Assembly: GCA_020634755.1 (NCBI GenBank)
Contig: JACKBC010000030.1
Coordinates: 17,323-81,322, forward strand
Length of the DNA: 64,000 nt
Source: Caldilineaceae bacterium
Lineage (GTDB): Bacteria > Chloroflexota > Anaerolineae > Caldilineales > Caldilineaceae
Direction: 5' to 3'
The notes under the pieces were generated by a model. It saw only the letters and a list, made by a program, of their open reading frames with translations. It had not been told where the DNA came from and did not search any database. Below are positions 1 to 8,519 of this stretch, in pieces. Position 1 is the first letter of the stretch, and the number at the start of each line of letters is the position of its first letter. A program made the position numbers and the translations under genes.

Positions 1-11
1 TTGCCGAGACA

Positions 12-123
12 CTAGTACACGACGGCCTAAGTTCGCCTACGGTTAAGAAGTTCGACTTCTCGGAGAAGTCGAACTTCTGACGCCACGGCCAACCATCGGT
101 TTATTTACGCCATTGTGTACTAG
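12..123. repeat. Nested inverted-repeat element
   Basis: Outer arms CTAGTACAC (12-20) and GTGTACTAG (115-123) are perfect complements. They enclose a second perfect 15-bp hairpin, arms 46-60 and 64-78, with a 3-nt loop. No T-tract follows, so it does not look like a simple terminator. It resembles a small non-autonomous mobile element. No gene is seen in 1-433. Confidence 0.6.
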
Positions 124-132
124 CTAAAGTAT

Positions 133-221
133 AATCAGCAGATCGCAACGGCAAGAGAGAGCGTCGGATTCAACCAGCGAGACCGACGCCTGGATCGCCA
201 ACACCGTGGCGGTGTACTGAG
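133..221 (-). repeat. R1 element, full copy, reverse orientation
   Basis: Read on the minus strand it follows the R1 consensus: CAGTACACCGCCACGGTGTTGG at one end (split here as CAGTACACCG and CCACGGTGTT) and GTTGCGATCTGCTGATT at the other. The two ends are imperfect inverted repeats of each other (ATCAGYA..GCAAC). Confidence 0.8.
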
Positions 222-433
222 CATAGACAGGTAAGTTGACTTGTTGCGAAAGAGGCCATTTCGATTAGCCGCTTGGACCATTCCAGAAAAACAAATATAG
301 ATTGAGACAGATTCTTGGCTTGCAATGGCTTTCGCTTTTCCAAGCCAAGTGTATATCCTAATTTTTGGAAAATCCTTGCACAAAAATGACTCTTCTCCCC
401 GAAAATTCAATTATCAAACCAAGGAGGAATTTA

Positions 434-1795
434 ATGCGTAAGCACATTTCACTATTCAGCACATTTGCGCTCATGCTGGCGCTGCTGCTCTCGGCGTGCG
501 CCGCGCCCGCGGCTGCGCCGGCAGACTCCGGCAGCGGCGATAGTGCCGCGGCGCCAACGGAAGCGCCCGCCGCAGCTGCGGCCAGCAGCGACGATGTCTT
601 CACCTATTGGGGTGGCCTCATCTTTTCGGATGCCGCCAACCAGATGTTGGTGGACCGCGTGACCCAGTGGGGTGAAGAACGTGGCGTGAAAACTGAAGTA
701 GTCATGATCAACCAAAACGAGACCGTGCAGCGCGTTTCCGCCGCCATTGAGGCAGGCGCCATGCCGGATGCGCTGGACGTGGGTCGCGGCTTTATGCTGT
801 TGCTCACTCAGCAGGATCAGCTGGAACCAATCGACGATCTCTATAATGAAATTGGCGACGCCGTGGGCGGCTGGCTGCCCGCTGCCGATGAAGCCACCAG
901 CCCCGACCGCTACGGCGGCCACCGCTACGGCATCCCCTTTAGCCTGGGTGGCAACGTTCTCTATCGCCGTGTCGATGTGCTGGAACCGGCCGGCTTTACG
1001 GAAGCCCCCCAAACCTGGAATGAACTTTATGAAATGGCCAAAGCCGCGCAGAATCCGCCAGAAAATTATGGCATGGGCTTTGCGCTTTCCAACGTGGGTG
1101 ACGGCAACCTGACCACCACCATGCTGCAATCGTGGGGCGGCCGCGTGGCCGATGATGAGGGCGCCAACTGCACGCTGGATTCGCAAGAAGTGCGCGACTT
1201 CCTCACCTGGATCACCACGGCCTATGATGAAGGACTCTTCCCACCCGGCGCCACCACCTGGGACGGCGCAGGCGACAACGTGGCCTATCAGTCGGGCAAC
1301 GCTGTCTTTATTGCCAACCCCGGCAGCGTCTATCTCTACATGCGCGATGAAGATCCGGACCTGGGCAATTCCACAAAGTATTCGGCGCTGCCCGCCGGCC
1401 CCGCCATGCGCATTGCGCCGGTAGACGCCAACGTGCGCGTCATTCCCAAAAGCTCTGGCGATATGGACCTGGCCAAAGACCTGCTCAAATATTTGGCCGA
1501 TCCGGAGTTCATGAAGGAATATTACTACAACGCCATCTACGGTCCGGCGGCGGCTGGCTATCAAGACGCTCCCATCTTCACCGAAGGGCCGGTTCACGTG
1601 GGCCTGCTGGACCTGGCGCTCAACGGTACCTTTGGCGCTTTCCCCGATGTGGATAACGCGGCTTTCGCTGAATATCAGACCAACTTCTTGACCCCACGCA
1701 TGATCCAACGCGTGGTGGTGGACGGTCTGAGCGTTGACGACGCCGTGGCGGAGACGCAGCAAGCCTGTCAAGATATTTACGACAAGTATAAGTAG
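434..1795 (+). CDS. Sugar ABC transporter substrate-binding lipoprotein (family 1)
   Basis: Extracytoplasmic solute-binding protein that delivers a carbohydrate to the permeases encoded just downstream. The start is set by a strong AGGAGG seven bases before ATG 434, although the frame is open further upstream. Residues 1-22 are a lipoprotein signal peptide with lipobox LLSAC (Cys22), followed by an Ala/Pro/Gly-rich linker to about residue 55. The 453-aa length and the body fit family-1 binding proteins of MalE/UgpB type. Order SBP-permease-permease with no ATPase gene. Substrate is not readable from sequence; the flanking oxidative sugar genes suggest a monosaccharide or oligosaccharide. Confidence 0.93.
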   Translation: MRKHISLFSTFALMLALLLSACAAPAAAPADSGSGDSAAAPTEAPAAAAASSDDVFTYWGGLIFSDAANQMLVDRVTQWGEERGVKTEVVMINQNETVQRVSAAIEAGAMPDALDVGRGFMLLLTQQDQLEPIDDLYNEIGDAVGGWLPAADEATSPDRYGGHRYGIPFSLGGNVLYRRVDVLEPAGFTEAPQTWNELYEMAKAAQNPPENYGMGFALSNVGDGNLTTTMLQSWGGRVADDEGANCTLDSQEVRDFLTWITTAYDEGLFPPGATTWDGAGDNVAYQSGNAVFIANPGSVYLYMRDEDPDLGNSTKYSALPAGPAMRIAPVDANVRVIPKSSGDMDLAKDLLKYLADPEFMKEYYYNAIYGPAAAGYQDAPIFTEGPVHVGLLDLALNGTFGAFPDVDNAAFAEYQTNFLTPRMIQRVVVDGLSVDDAVAETQQACQDIYDKYK

Positions 1796-1810
1796 GAAGA
1801 AGTCGAAGAG

Positions 1811-1866
1811 TGGGGGAGGATCTCTCCCCCAACCCCTCTCCACGTCCACTTCACTGTGGAGAGGGG
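1811..1866. repeat. Twin hairpins between binding protein and permease
   Basis: GGGGGAG/CTCTCCCCC (1812-1830) is followed by a perfect 11-bp stem CCCCTCTCCAC/GTGGAGAGGGG (1833-1843, 1856-1866). It lies just after the binding-protein stop. It may limit read-through or protect the upstream mRNA so that the binding protein is made in excess, as known for other importers (inference). Confidence 0.55.
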
Positions 1867-1917
1867 ATCAGAGGCAATGTCCTCTTCTATTCCTCGACTC
1901 CTCCACTGGATCTCTTC

Positions 1918-2841
1918 ATGGCAAATCAAGCAGCAACTCAACTCCCCGCGGCGCAACAGCGCGAGCAGCCCCGCATGACCATGAGCCAGCGCGCCAGCAT
2001 TATGGGCTATTTGATGGTGGCGCCTGTGGTCATCAGCTTGCTGATCCTGGTCATTTATCCCTTTTTCTTTGCCATCTGGATTAGCTTTACCGACCGCATG
2101 GTGGGCAGCCAGGGCAACTTTGTGGGCCTGGCCAACTATCGCTATTTAATTAACTGGATTGACTTTCGAGCCACGGTGCGCAACACCATTGTGCTGGTGG
2201 TCAGCGTGCAGTCGCTTAAGCTGGTGCTGGGCATGGGCATAGCCCTCCTGCTCAACCAGCAAATTCGCGGGCGACAGCTTTGGCGCAGCTTAATTTTGAT
2301 TCCGTGGGCCATGCCGGCTTTTGTGGCTTTTATTACCTGGAAGCTGCTTTACGCGCCGCAAGGTGGCGCCTTTAACTACATTCTGCTCAATCTGGGGCTG
2401 GTCGATACGCACGTCGACTTTCTCAGCACCAAAACGTGGGCCATGCCCAGCGTCATTGTGGCCAGCTTCTGGCGTGGCTTTCCCTTTTGGGTCATTTCGT
2501 TTTTGGCGGCGCTGCAAAACGTGCCGCAAGAGCTGTACGAAGCGGCCGCCATTGATGGCGCCTCGGCCTGGCAGCGCTTCCGCCATGTGACCATGCCCAG
2601 CATCCGCCACGTGGTGCTGGTGGTGCTGCTGCTCTCTACCATTTGGACCACCAATAGCTTTGAAGCCATCTGGCTGTTGACGCAAGGCGGTCCGTCCAGC
2701 GCCACCATGACTTTCCCGGTTCTGGCCTATTTTGGGCTGCAAAATCTGCGCATTGGCGAGGCGGCGTCGGTTTCGGTTTCCATGTTGCCGGTCTTTGCCA
2801 TGCTGGCATTCATCGTGGCAAAATTGTTACAGGAAGAGTAG
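1918..2841 (+). CDS. Sugar ABC transporter permease, MalF/UgpA-like
   Basis: Inner-membrane subunit of a carbohydrate importer, 307 aa, with about six hydrophobic segments (the first near residues 25-50). The cytoplasmic EAA loop is seen near residues 203-226: ELYEAAAIDGASAWQRF, with the conserved EAA---G core. ATG 1918 was chosen because the open frame upstream runs through the hairpins and is not protein-like. It pairs with the MalG-type gene two bases downstream. No ATPase gene lies nearby, so a shared ATPase (MsmK/UgpC type) is expected. Confidence 0.92.
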   Translation: MANQAATQLPAAQQREQPRMTMSQRASIMGYLMVAPVVISLLILVIYPFFFAIWISFTDRMVGSQGNFVGLANYRYLINWIDFRATVRNTIVLVVSVQSLKLVLGMGIALLLNQQIRGRQLWRSLILIPWAMPAFVAFITWKLLYAPQGGAFNYILLNLGLVDTHVDFLSTKTWAMPSVIVASFWRGFPFWVISFLAALQNVPQELYEAAAIDGASAWQRFRHVTMPSIRHVVLVVLLLSTIWTTNSFEAIWLLTQGGPSSATMTFPVLAYFGLQNLRIGEAASVSVSMLPVFAMLAFIVAKLLQEE

Positions 2842-2843
2842 CA

Positions 2844-3677
2844 ATGCTACAAAAATTAACCCTGCCGCAAAAACTGATTTTTTACACGCTGCTTGTGCTG
2901 CTGGCCATTGTGATCTTGTTCCCGATCTACTATATGATCTCGATCTCGCTCAAGCTGCCCAAGGATATTTACCGCACGCCGTCGCTGCTGCCGCGCAACG
3001 CCACGCTGCAAAATTATGTGGACCTATTTGGCAAGATGCACTTTCTGATCAATATTCGCAACAGCATTATTGTGGCGGGATCGGCCACCATTATTTCGGT
3101 CTTTATTAGCTGCATGGCAGCCTACAGCCTGGTGCGGTTGAAGTATCGCTTTCGCGATTGGATCGGGCGGCTGATCCTCTTTACCTATTTAACGCCCGGC
3201 GCGCTGCTCTTTATTTCGCTGGCGGTGATCATCAACCGGCTAAACCTGGGCAACACGCTGCAAGGGCTCATCTTTGTCTATCTCACCTTTTCGGCGCCGC
3301 TAAGCACTTGGCTGCTCATGGGCTATTTCCGCAGCATTCCCGCCGACCTGGAAGAGCAGGCCATGGTGGATGGCGCCACGCGCTGGCAGGCGCTTTTTCG
3401 CATTGTGCTGCCGCTGGCCACGCCTGGCCTGATCGCGGTCAGCGTCTTCACCTTTACCGGCGCTTGGAATGAACTGTTGCTGGCGCTTATCTTCATCACC
3501 TCGCCAGATAAGCAGACGGTGCCGGTCGCGGTCAGCTACTTGATCACTGGTGACGTATTCCGCTGGGGGCTGATTATGGCGGGGTCGGTGGCGGCGGCCA
3601 TTCCGGTTATTGTGCTCTACTATTTGGGTCAGCGCTTTGTGGTGCAAGGGTTGGCGGCGGGTGCGGTCAAAGGGTAG
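2844..3677 (+). CDS. Sugar ABC transporter permease, MalG/UgpE-like
   Basis: Second membrane subunit, 277 aa. Starts two bases after the stop of the first permease, so it is probably translationally coupled. N-terminal membrane segment near residues 12-32. EAA loop near residues 166-188 (EEQAMVDGATRWQALF). The C-terminus ends in a short Gly/Ala/Lys tail typical of MalG-type permeases. It forms the heterodimeric pore with the product of 1918-2841. Confidence 0.92.
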   Translation: MLQKLTLPQKLIFYTLLVLLAIVILFPIYYMISISLKLPKDIYRTPSLLPRNATLQNYVDLFGKMHFLINIRNSIIVAGSATIISVFISCMAAYSLVRLKYRFRDWIGRLILFTYLTPGALLFISLAVIINRLNLGNTLQGLIFVYLTFSAPLSTWLLMGYFRSIPADLEEQAMVDGATRWQALFRIVLPLATPGLIAVSVFTFTGAWNELLLALIFITSPDKQTVPVAVSYLITGDVFRWGLIMAGSVAAAIPVIVLYYLGQRFVVQGLAAGAVKG

Positions 3678-3882
3678 GCAATTTGCGATTTGGGATGCTT
3701 CGCTTTTACTCAGCACAAGTTTACGATTTACGAATTTCGTTAGTGAAGTTTATTCAATGTTGCGAACTATTTTCGTCATCAATGCCAGCCCCCTTTGAAG
3801 CAACCAGATAGTCAAACCGATCTCCCCTTTCCTCAACCAGAGGATCTGGCGAAGGGGTCAGGCAAGAGGTAGAAACCCTTCA

Positions 3883-4653
3883 ATGCAACTATCCCATCAA
3901 CAAAAACAAGAATTTATCAAGCGCGGCTTTGTCAAAGTGCCGGGCGTGGTGCCGCACGTCATGGTGGACGAGGCGTTGCGCGCCATCAACCACTCGCTGG
4001 GCGAGGGGATCGATCCGGAACAGGTGCATATTTTCCGCTCGCGCTCGTATGCACCCGAACTCCAGCGCCAGCCGGTGATTACCGATCTGGTAAACAAGAC
4101 GCCGGCGCTGGCCCTGGCTGAATCACTCATCGGCGCCGACAAGATCAAGCCCATAAGCGGAGGACAGATTGCGCTGCGCTTTCCCAGCCAAGCGGATCCA
4201 CCGCCGCCGCCCCATCCCCATTTAGACGGCATGTATTCACCGAATAATGGTGTACCCAAGGGCACAATCCGCAACTTTACCATGCTGCTGGGCGTGGCGC
4301 TGAGTGAGGTACAAGCGCCCTTTGCCGGTAACTTTACGGTCTGGCCGGGCACGCACACCCTCTATGAAAAGTGGTTCCGCGAGCGCGGCCCGCAAGCCCT
4401 GTTGGAGGGGATGCCCAAAGTGGAAATCCCGGCAGCGGAGCAGCAAATGGTCAGCCCCGGCGACATCATGCTGGTCCACTATCAGCTGGCCCACGCCGCC
4501 GCCGTCAACGTTTCGCCCCACGTGCGCTACGCCATCTACTTCCGGCTGCATCATGTGGATCACGAAGGGAATGGGCTGGATACGCTGACCAATATTTGGC
4601 TGGAATGGGATGGCGTGCGCGATCTTATAGGTCAAGTTTCCCAACCAGCCTAA
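3883..4653 (+). CDS. Phytanoyl-CoA dioxygenase (PhyH) family protein
   Basis: Predicted Fe(II)/2-oxoglutarate-dependent oxygenase, 256 aa. The iron-binding facial triad is visible: HLD near residues 112-114 (in PHPHLDGMYS), and a distal His near 203 (YQLAHAAAVN) followed by an Arg about 13 residues later that would bind 2-oxoglutarate. Family members hydroxylate very diverse small molecules, so the substrate is unknown. It sits after a sugar importer and its last four bases overlap the end of the convergent amidotransferase gene. A second PhyH gene lies at 5635-6414. Confidence 0.88.
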   Translation: MQLSHQQKQEFIKRGFVKVPGVVPHVMVDEALRAINHSLGEGIDPEQVHIFRSRSYAPELQRQPVITDLVNKTPALALAESLIGADKIKPISGGQIALRFPSQADPPPPPHPHLDGMYSPNNGVPKGTIRNFTMLLGVALSEVQAPFAGNFTVWPGTHTLYEKWFRERGPQALLEGMPKVEIPAAEQQMVSPGDIMLVHYQLAHAAAVNVSPHVRYAIYFRLHHVDHEGNGLDTLTNIWLEWDGVRDLIGQVSQPA

Positions 4654-5360
4654 TCGCGTGACCCACATAGAAAATCAACCACCCAGCGCGCCGCCACGTC
4701 ATTATCCGGCGCGCCATGGTCCAGCGAATCCTGCGCGCGGGCAAAACAAGTGGGCTCCACATCGGCTTCTACCACGGTGAGCACATCCTGCATAATGGTG
4801 GTGGAAAATTCGGGATGCGCCTGCATGCCCAGCACGCGCCCATCAATGGTAAAAAAGGCATTGGGACAAAAGTCATTGCCGCCCAGCAGCCGCGCCTGGG
4901 GCGGCAGTTCCATCACTTGATCATGGTGGGCGTAGTAGAAAGAGGCGCTGGCCGGGCTGTGGTCCATCCACGGCGCATGGGCATAAAGATCCACAGTATG
5001 TCGGCCTAATCCCCATCCTTTTTCCGATTTGGCGGCGAATCCACCCAGTGCGTGAGCCAAAATCTGATGCCCAAAACAGATGCCAACCAGCTTCTGCTCG
5101 GCCTGATACGCAGCGCGGATAAAGTCGCCCAATTGGGCAATCCACGCATCTGCATCATAGACGCCGCTGGGGCTGCCCGAAATCAGATAGGCGTCGCATT
5201 CATCAGGTATAGTTGGGAACTCATTCTTCAAAAGGTCGTAGGCGCGATACGTAAAGGGGGCATGGGCGCTTTGCAGAAAGCGCACATACGCATCGACCGG
5301 CGTGTGGTTCCAGCGGATGTCGTCGCCATGAGGAATGGCGTTAAGAATACCGATTTTCAT
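4650..5360 (-). CDS. Class I glutamine amidotransferase-like protein
   Basis: A stand-alone triad amidotransferase-fold protein of 236 aa. Catalytic Cys95 sits in the nucleophile elbow GICFGHQILAH, and His182 and Glu184 in MQAHPEFS complete the triad. The family includes GMP-synthase-like amidotransferases and gamma-glutamyl hydrolases acting on peptides or polyamines; no synthetase partner is encoded nearby, so a hydrolase role is possible. It is transcribed alone, against its neighbours. An AAGGTGA ribosome site lies about seven bases before the ATG and a TATGAT box lies ~45 bases further upstream. Confidence 0.9.
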   Translation of the reverse strand: MKIGILNAIPHGDDIRWNHTPVDAYVRFLQSAHAPFTYRAYDLLKNEFPTIPDECDAYLISGSPSGVYDADAWIAQLGDFIRAAYQAEQKLVGICFGHQILAHALGGFAAKSEKGWGLGRHTVDLYAHAPWMDHSPASASFYYAHHDQVMELPPQARLLGGNDFCPNAFFTIDGRVLGMQAHPEFSTTIMQDVLTVVEADVEPTCFARAQDSLDHGAPDNDVAARWVVDFLCGSRD

Positions 5361-5528
5361 GTAATTTCACCTTGGGTAGTTAAATGATGATTGGTCTTTG
5401 TGATCATACCATAGCTGCGTCGCCGCCCATAGCCCAAAGCGGCGCTATTTGATTGACCTCTATTTGCATCTGCTGTGCAAAAGTGGCAATATTGGAACAA
5501 TACTTTCCAGTCTCCCCGACTTATCAGC

Positions 5529-5615
5529 TTATGTTACGCAAGCCTGGCGGAAAGTCGGCGCGCCGACGTTCCTGTTTCTCTCTGGCAGACTGGCTGTCGC
5601 TGCGTAACGTGACTT
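5529..5615 (+). repeat. R2 inverted-repeat element, copy 1
   Basis: Ends TTATGTTACGCAAG and GCTGCGTAACGTGACTTA form terminal inverted repeats around a conserved core that contains a GTCGGCGCGCCGAC palindrome. The same ~87-bp unit occurs at 38431, 45898 (shortened) and 59600. Here it lies 20 bases before the start of a PhyH gene. Confidence 0.85.
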
Positions 5616-5634
5616 ATCAGAAAGATAAGGGCCT

Positions 5635-6414
5635 ATGTCTGCAAACCGCACCGTTGTGCGCCCCATTGAGTTGACCGATAACGAAGTCTATTTCTATCAA
5701 AATCAGGGCTATCTGCTCATCCCCAATTTGATTGAGCCCGCCGTGCTAGATGAACTGCGCGCGGCGGTGCTGGATGTGTTGGAAGCCAACGGCATTCCCC
5801 GCGCCCAGCTTGACCACGCCAGCAGCACAGCGGACAAGCTGCGCCAGAATCCGCAGTATCTCCAGGATTCGCTGCTCGACGAACTGATCAACGGTGAGGC
5901 GATGATGGCGCTGGCTTCGCGCTTGATCGGCGGGCGCGCCGTGCGCTACTTGCCCTTTACGGCGGTGAAAGCGGGCGGCGGCGGCGGCCAGTTTCATTTT
6001 CACCAAGACAATAACTATACGCAGCACGACCCGGCGCTGGGCTCCATCAACATCTGGGTGGCGCTGGTTGACATGACGCCAGAAAACGGCTGTTTGCAGA
6101 TGGTGCCCGGTTCGCACAAAGAAGGCGTGCTGGATTGGGAAAACGCCGGCGATGGCGACAGCCACCGCAAAGTGGCCGTGGACCCCAAAACGTTTCTGCC
6201 CATCCGCATGCGGGCGGGCGACGCCGTGGCCTTTACGCGCCTGACGGTGCACGGCAGCGGCCCCAATTACACCAATCGCGCCCGCGTGGCGTATGGCTTG
6301 CAATATCACCGCGAAGATGTAAAATTTTTCGATCCCCAGGATGAAACGTGGAAGCTGCTGGTCGAAAGCCCGCGCTTTCAGACGCCACCGGTGGCGAAGC
6401 TAGGACCGAACTGA
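5635..6414 (+). CDS. Phytanoyl-CoA dioxygenase (PhyH) family protein, second copy
   Basis: A 259-aa Fe(II)/2-oxoglutarate oxygenase. The metal triad is clear: H123-Q-D125 (FHFHQDNNY) and His206 (LTVHGSGPNY), with Arg216/Arg218 as 2-oxoglutarate ligand candidates. Distinct from the 3883-4653 paralog in length and motif spacing, so not a recent duplicate. Followed by FAH hydrolase, epimerase and reductase genes on the same strand. The substrate is unknown; a role in trimming a substituted sugar or an aromatic side chain would fit the context but is only inference. Confidence 0.88.
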   Translation: MSANRTVVRPIELTDNEVYFYQNQGYLLIPNLIEPAVLDELRAAVLDVLEANGIPRAQLDHASSTADKLRQNPQYLQDSLLDELINGEAMMALASRLIGGRAVRYLPFTAVKAGGGGGQFHFHQDNNYTQHDPALGSINIWVALVDMTPENGCLQMVPGSHKEGVLDWENAGDGDSHRKVAVDPKTFLPIRMRAGDAVAFTRLTVHGSGPNYTNRARVAYGLQYHREDVKFFDPQDETWKLLVESPRFQTPPVAKLGPN

Positions 6415-6553
6415 TTTATTGCGTCGTGTGTGGTGCGTGAATCGGTCAAGTTTCACGATTCGATACAAGATTCTCAACCGGTACACGCACTACGCACCAC
6501 AATACCTTCTCCCTAAATCTGCACCAACATAACCACAACACACAGGAGCAAAC

Positions 6554-7420
6554 ATGAAACTCGTAACATACAGCGCAAACAACAGCGGACCGCAACTGGG
6601 CGCGGTGCGCAACGACCGCGTCATCAATCTGCATACAGCATCTAATGGCCAACTGCCCAAAGACATGCGCAGCTTTTTAGAGATGGGCGATGCGGGCATG
6701 GACCTGGCCGTGGCCACTGTTGCCTCTGCGGATGACAGCGTGCCGCTTAGCTCGGTCAAGCTCCATGCGCCCATCTCGGATCCGAATAAAGTGGTTGCCA
6801 TTGGACTCAACTACATTGATCACATTAAAGAGACCAATAGCCCCACACCCAAAATTCCAATCATGTTTAACAAATACACCACATCGATCATTGGTCCCGA
6901 TGACGAAATCCGCTGGAGCCCCGAGCTGACCGCCAAGGTCGATTGGGAAGTCGAGCTGGCGGTTGTGATTGGCAAAAAGTGCTATCAGGTGGCTGAGGAA
7001 GATGCCTTCAATTACGTGGCCGGCTATACCGTTTGCAATGACGTCAGCGCACGCGATCTGCAAGGGGAGCGGGGCGACCAGTGGATCCGCGGCAAATCCA
7101 TCGACACATTTTGCCCGCTTGGCCCCTATATTGTGACCAAAGACGAAGTGGCCGATCCGCACAGCCTGGCGCTGAAAACCACGGTCAACGGTCAGGTCAT
7201 GCAGGATTCCAACACCAGCGCCCTGCTCTTTAAAATTCCCTATCTCATCCACTATCTTAGCCAAGCGTTCACCCTGCTGCCCGGTGACGTGATCATTACC
7301 GGCACGCCTCCCGGTGTGGGCATGGGCATGAAGCCGCCCGTCTGGCTCAAAGACGGCGACGTGGTCACCGTGGAAGTGGAAGGCTTGGGACAATTGACCA
7401 ATACGTGTGTAGAAGCATAG
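6554..7420 (+). CDS. Fumarylacetoacetate hydrolase (FAH) family protein
   Basis: Metal-dependent hydrolase or decarboxylase acting on a 2,4-diketo or 2-hydroxymuconate-like acid, 288 aa. A short N-terminal domain is followed by the FAH core from about residue 75 (PISDPNKVVAIGLNY). Metal ligands E132, E134 (DWEVELAVVIGK) and D163 (CNDVSARD) are present, and the C-terminal GDVIITGTPPGVG loop is intact. The closest functional analogues in this context are 2,4-diketo-3-deoxy-L-fuconate hydrolases, which would release pyruvate plus lactate; with an aldo/keto reductase and an enolase-family dehydratase nearby this is plausible, not proven. SD AGGAG precedes the ATG. Confidence 0.92.
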   Translation: MKLVTYSANNSGPQLGAVRNDRVINLHTASNGQLPKDMRSFLEMGDAGMDLAVATVASADDSVPLSSVKLHAPISDPNKVVAIGLNYIDHIKETNSPTPKIPIMFNKYTTSIIGPDDEIRWSPELTAKVDWEVELAVVIGKKCYQVAEEDAFNYVAGYTVCNDVSARDLQGERGDQWIRGKSIDTFCPLGPYIVTKDEVADPHSLALKTTVNGQVMQDSNTSALLFKIPYLIHYLSQAFTLLPGDVIITGTPPGVGMGMKPPVWLKDGDVVTVEVEGLGQLTNTCVEA

Positions 7421-7424
7421 GATT

Positions 7425-8402
7425 ATGGCAAACGAAAAATTTATGATCACCGGCTCCATGGGCTGTATTGGGGCGTGGGTGTTACGCAATCTAATCAATG
7501 AAGGTGTGCAGGTCGTGGCCACGGACCTGGCGACCACGCCGACGCGCCCTGGGCTTTTGCTCTCTGATGAAGAGCTGGCGCAGGTCACGTGGGCCAGCCT
7601 AGACGTAACCGATCTCAAAGCCGTGCGCGGCACGGTGGAACAGCACGAAGTTACGCACATTGTACATTTGGCCGGTTTACAGGTGCCCTTTTGCCGCGCC
7701 AATCCATCGGTGGGTTCGCAGGTCAACGTGGTGGGGACGGTGAACATTTTTGAGGCGGCGCGTCACGCCGGCGTCAAAGGGTTGGCCTACGCCAGTTCGC
7801 TGGCCGTGTTGGGGCCAGCCGAAAATTACCCCGAACGGCCGGTGAAGGACAACGTGCCGCTGCTGCCCACGACGCTCTATGGCGTCTACAAAGTGGCCAA
7901 TGAGGGCACGGCGCAAATCTACTGGCAGGATTGGCAGGTGGGCAGCGTGGGGTTGCGCCCCTACATTGTCTATGGCGTGGGCCGCGACCAAGGCATGACA
8001 TCCGACATCGCCAAGGCTGTACTGGCCACGGCCGCCGGACGGCCGTTCCACATTCGCTTTGATGGGCCGGTCGGTTTGCAGCACGCCAATGACGTGGCCC
8101 AAATGTTCATTGGCATTGCGCGAGCCCAATATCAAGGCGCCGCCGCCTGCAATCTGCGCAACGACGTGGTGCAAGTGGCCGACTTTGTGGCCAAGCTCAA
8201 AGCCATGTATCCGCAAAGCCAGGTTACGTTTGAGAAAAACGCACCGCTTCCCTTCCCGGCAGATCTGGATGACAGCGGGCTGCGCGCCATTCTGGGCCAG
8301 ATTCCACACACGCCGCTGGAGACCGCCATACAACAAGATTACGCGCGCTTTGAGGCGCTGCTGCAGGCGGGGAAAATTGATCTGAAGCAGCTTGAGAATT
8401 AG
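7425..8402 (+). CDS. NAD(P)-dependent epimerase/dehydrogenase (extended SDR)
   Basis: Rossmann-fold extended short-chain dehydrogenase, 325 aa. The nucleotide-binding glycines G10xxG13xxG16 (ITGSMGCIG) and catalytic Tyr152/Lys156 (YGVYK) with Ser124-Ser125 upstream are present. It starts four bases after the FAH stop, so the two are almost certainly co-translated. The family covers sugar-nucleotide epimerases and uronate or sugar-acid dehydrogenases. In this operon a dehydrogenase step on a keto-deoxy sugar acid is more likely than a nucleotide-sugar step (inference). Confidence 0.9.
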   Translation: MANEKFMITGSMGCIGAWVLRNLINEGVQVVATDLATTPTRPGLLLSDEELAQVTWASLDVTDLKAVRGTVEQHEVTHIVHLAGLQVPFCRANPSVGSQVNVVGTVNIFEAARHAGVKGLAYASSLAVLGPAENYPERPVKDNVPLLPTTLYGVYKVANEGTAQIYWQDWQVGSVGLRPYIVYGVGRDQGMTSDIAKAVLATAAGRPFHIRFDGPVGLQHANDVAQMFIGIARAQYQGAAACNLRNDVVQVADFVAKLKAMYPQSQVTFEKNAPLPFPADLDDSGLRAILGQIPHTPLETAIQQDYARFEALLQAGKIDLKQLEN

Positions 8403-8480
8403 GGGCCGATGCGATGCCCCTGAAGTTGTATAGCTACAAAGTCACAAAATTTAGCTGTAGCCGTTTTGTGACTTTGTGGC
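8401..8480. repeat. Two gene-end hairpins
   Basis: AGGGGC/GCCCCT (8401-8421) overlaps the epimerase stop. A long stem then pairs CTACAAAGTCACAAAA (8434-8449) with its complement at 8464-8479. No clear T-tract follows. One of many junction-specific palindromes in this window. Confidence 0.5.
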
Positions 8481-8519
8481 AATTCTGAATTCGTAACAGC
8501 GACTTTGCAAAGGATAGCG

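Noticed and set aside
452..1849. 465-codon open frame antisense to the first binding protein
   Set aside because: It mirrors the codon bias of the real gene; composition is His/Gly/Val-rich, with no ribosome site or family match.
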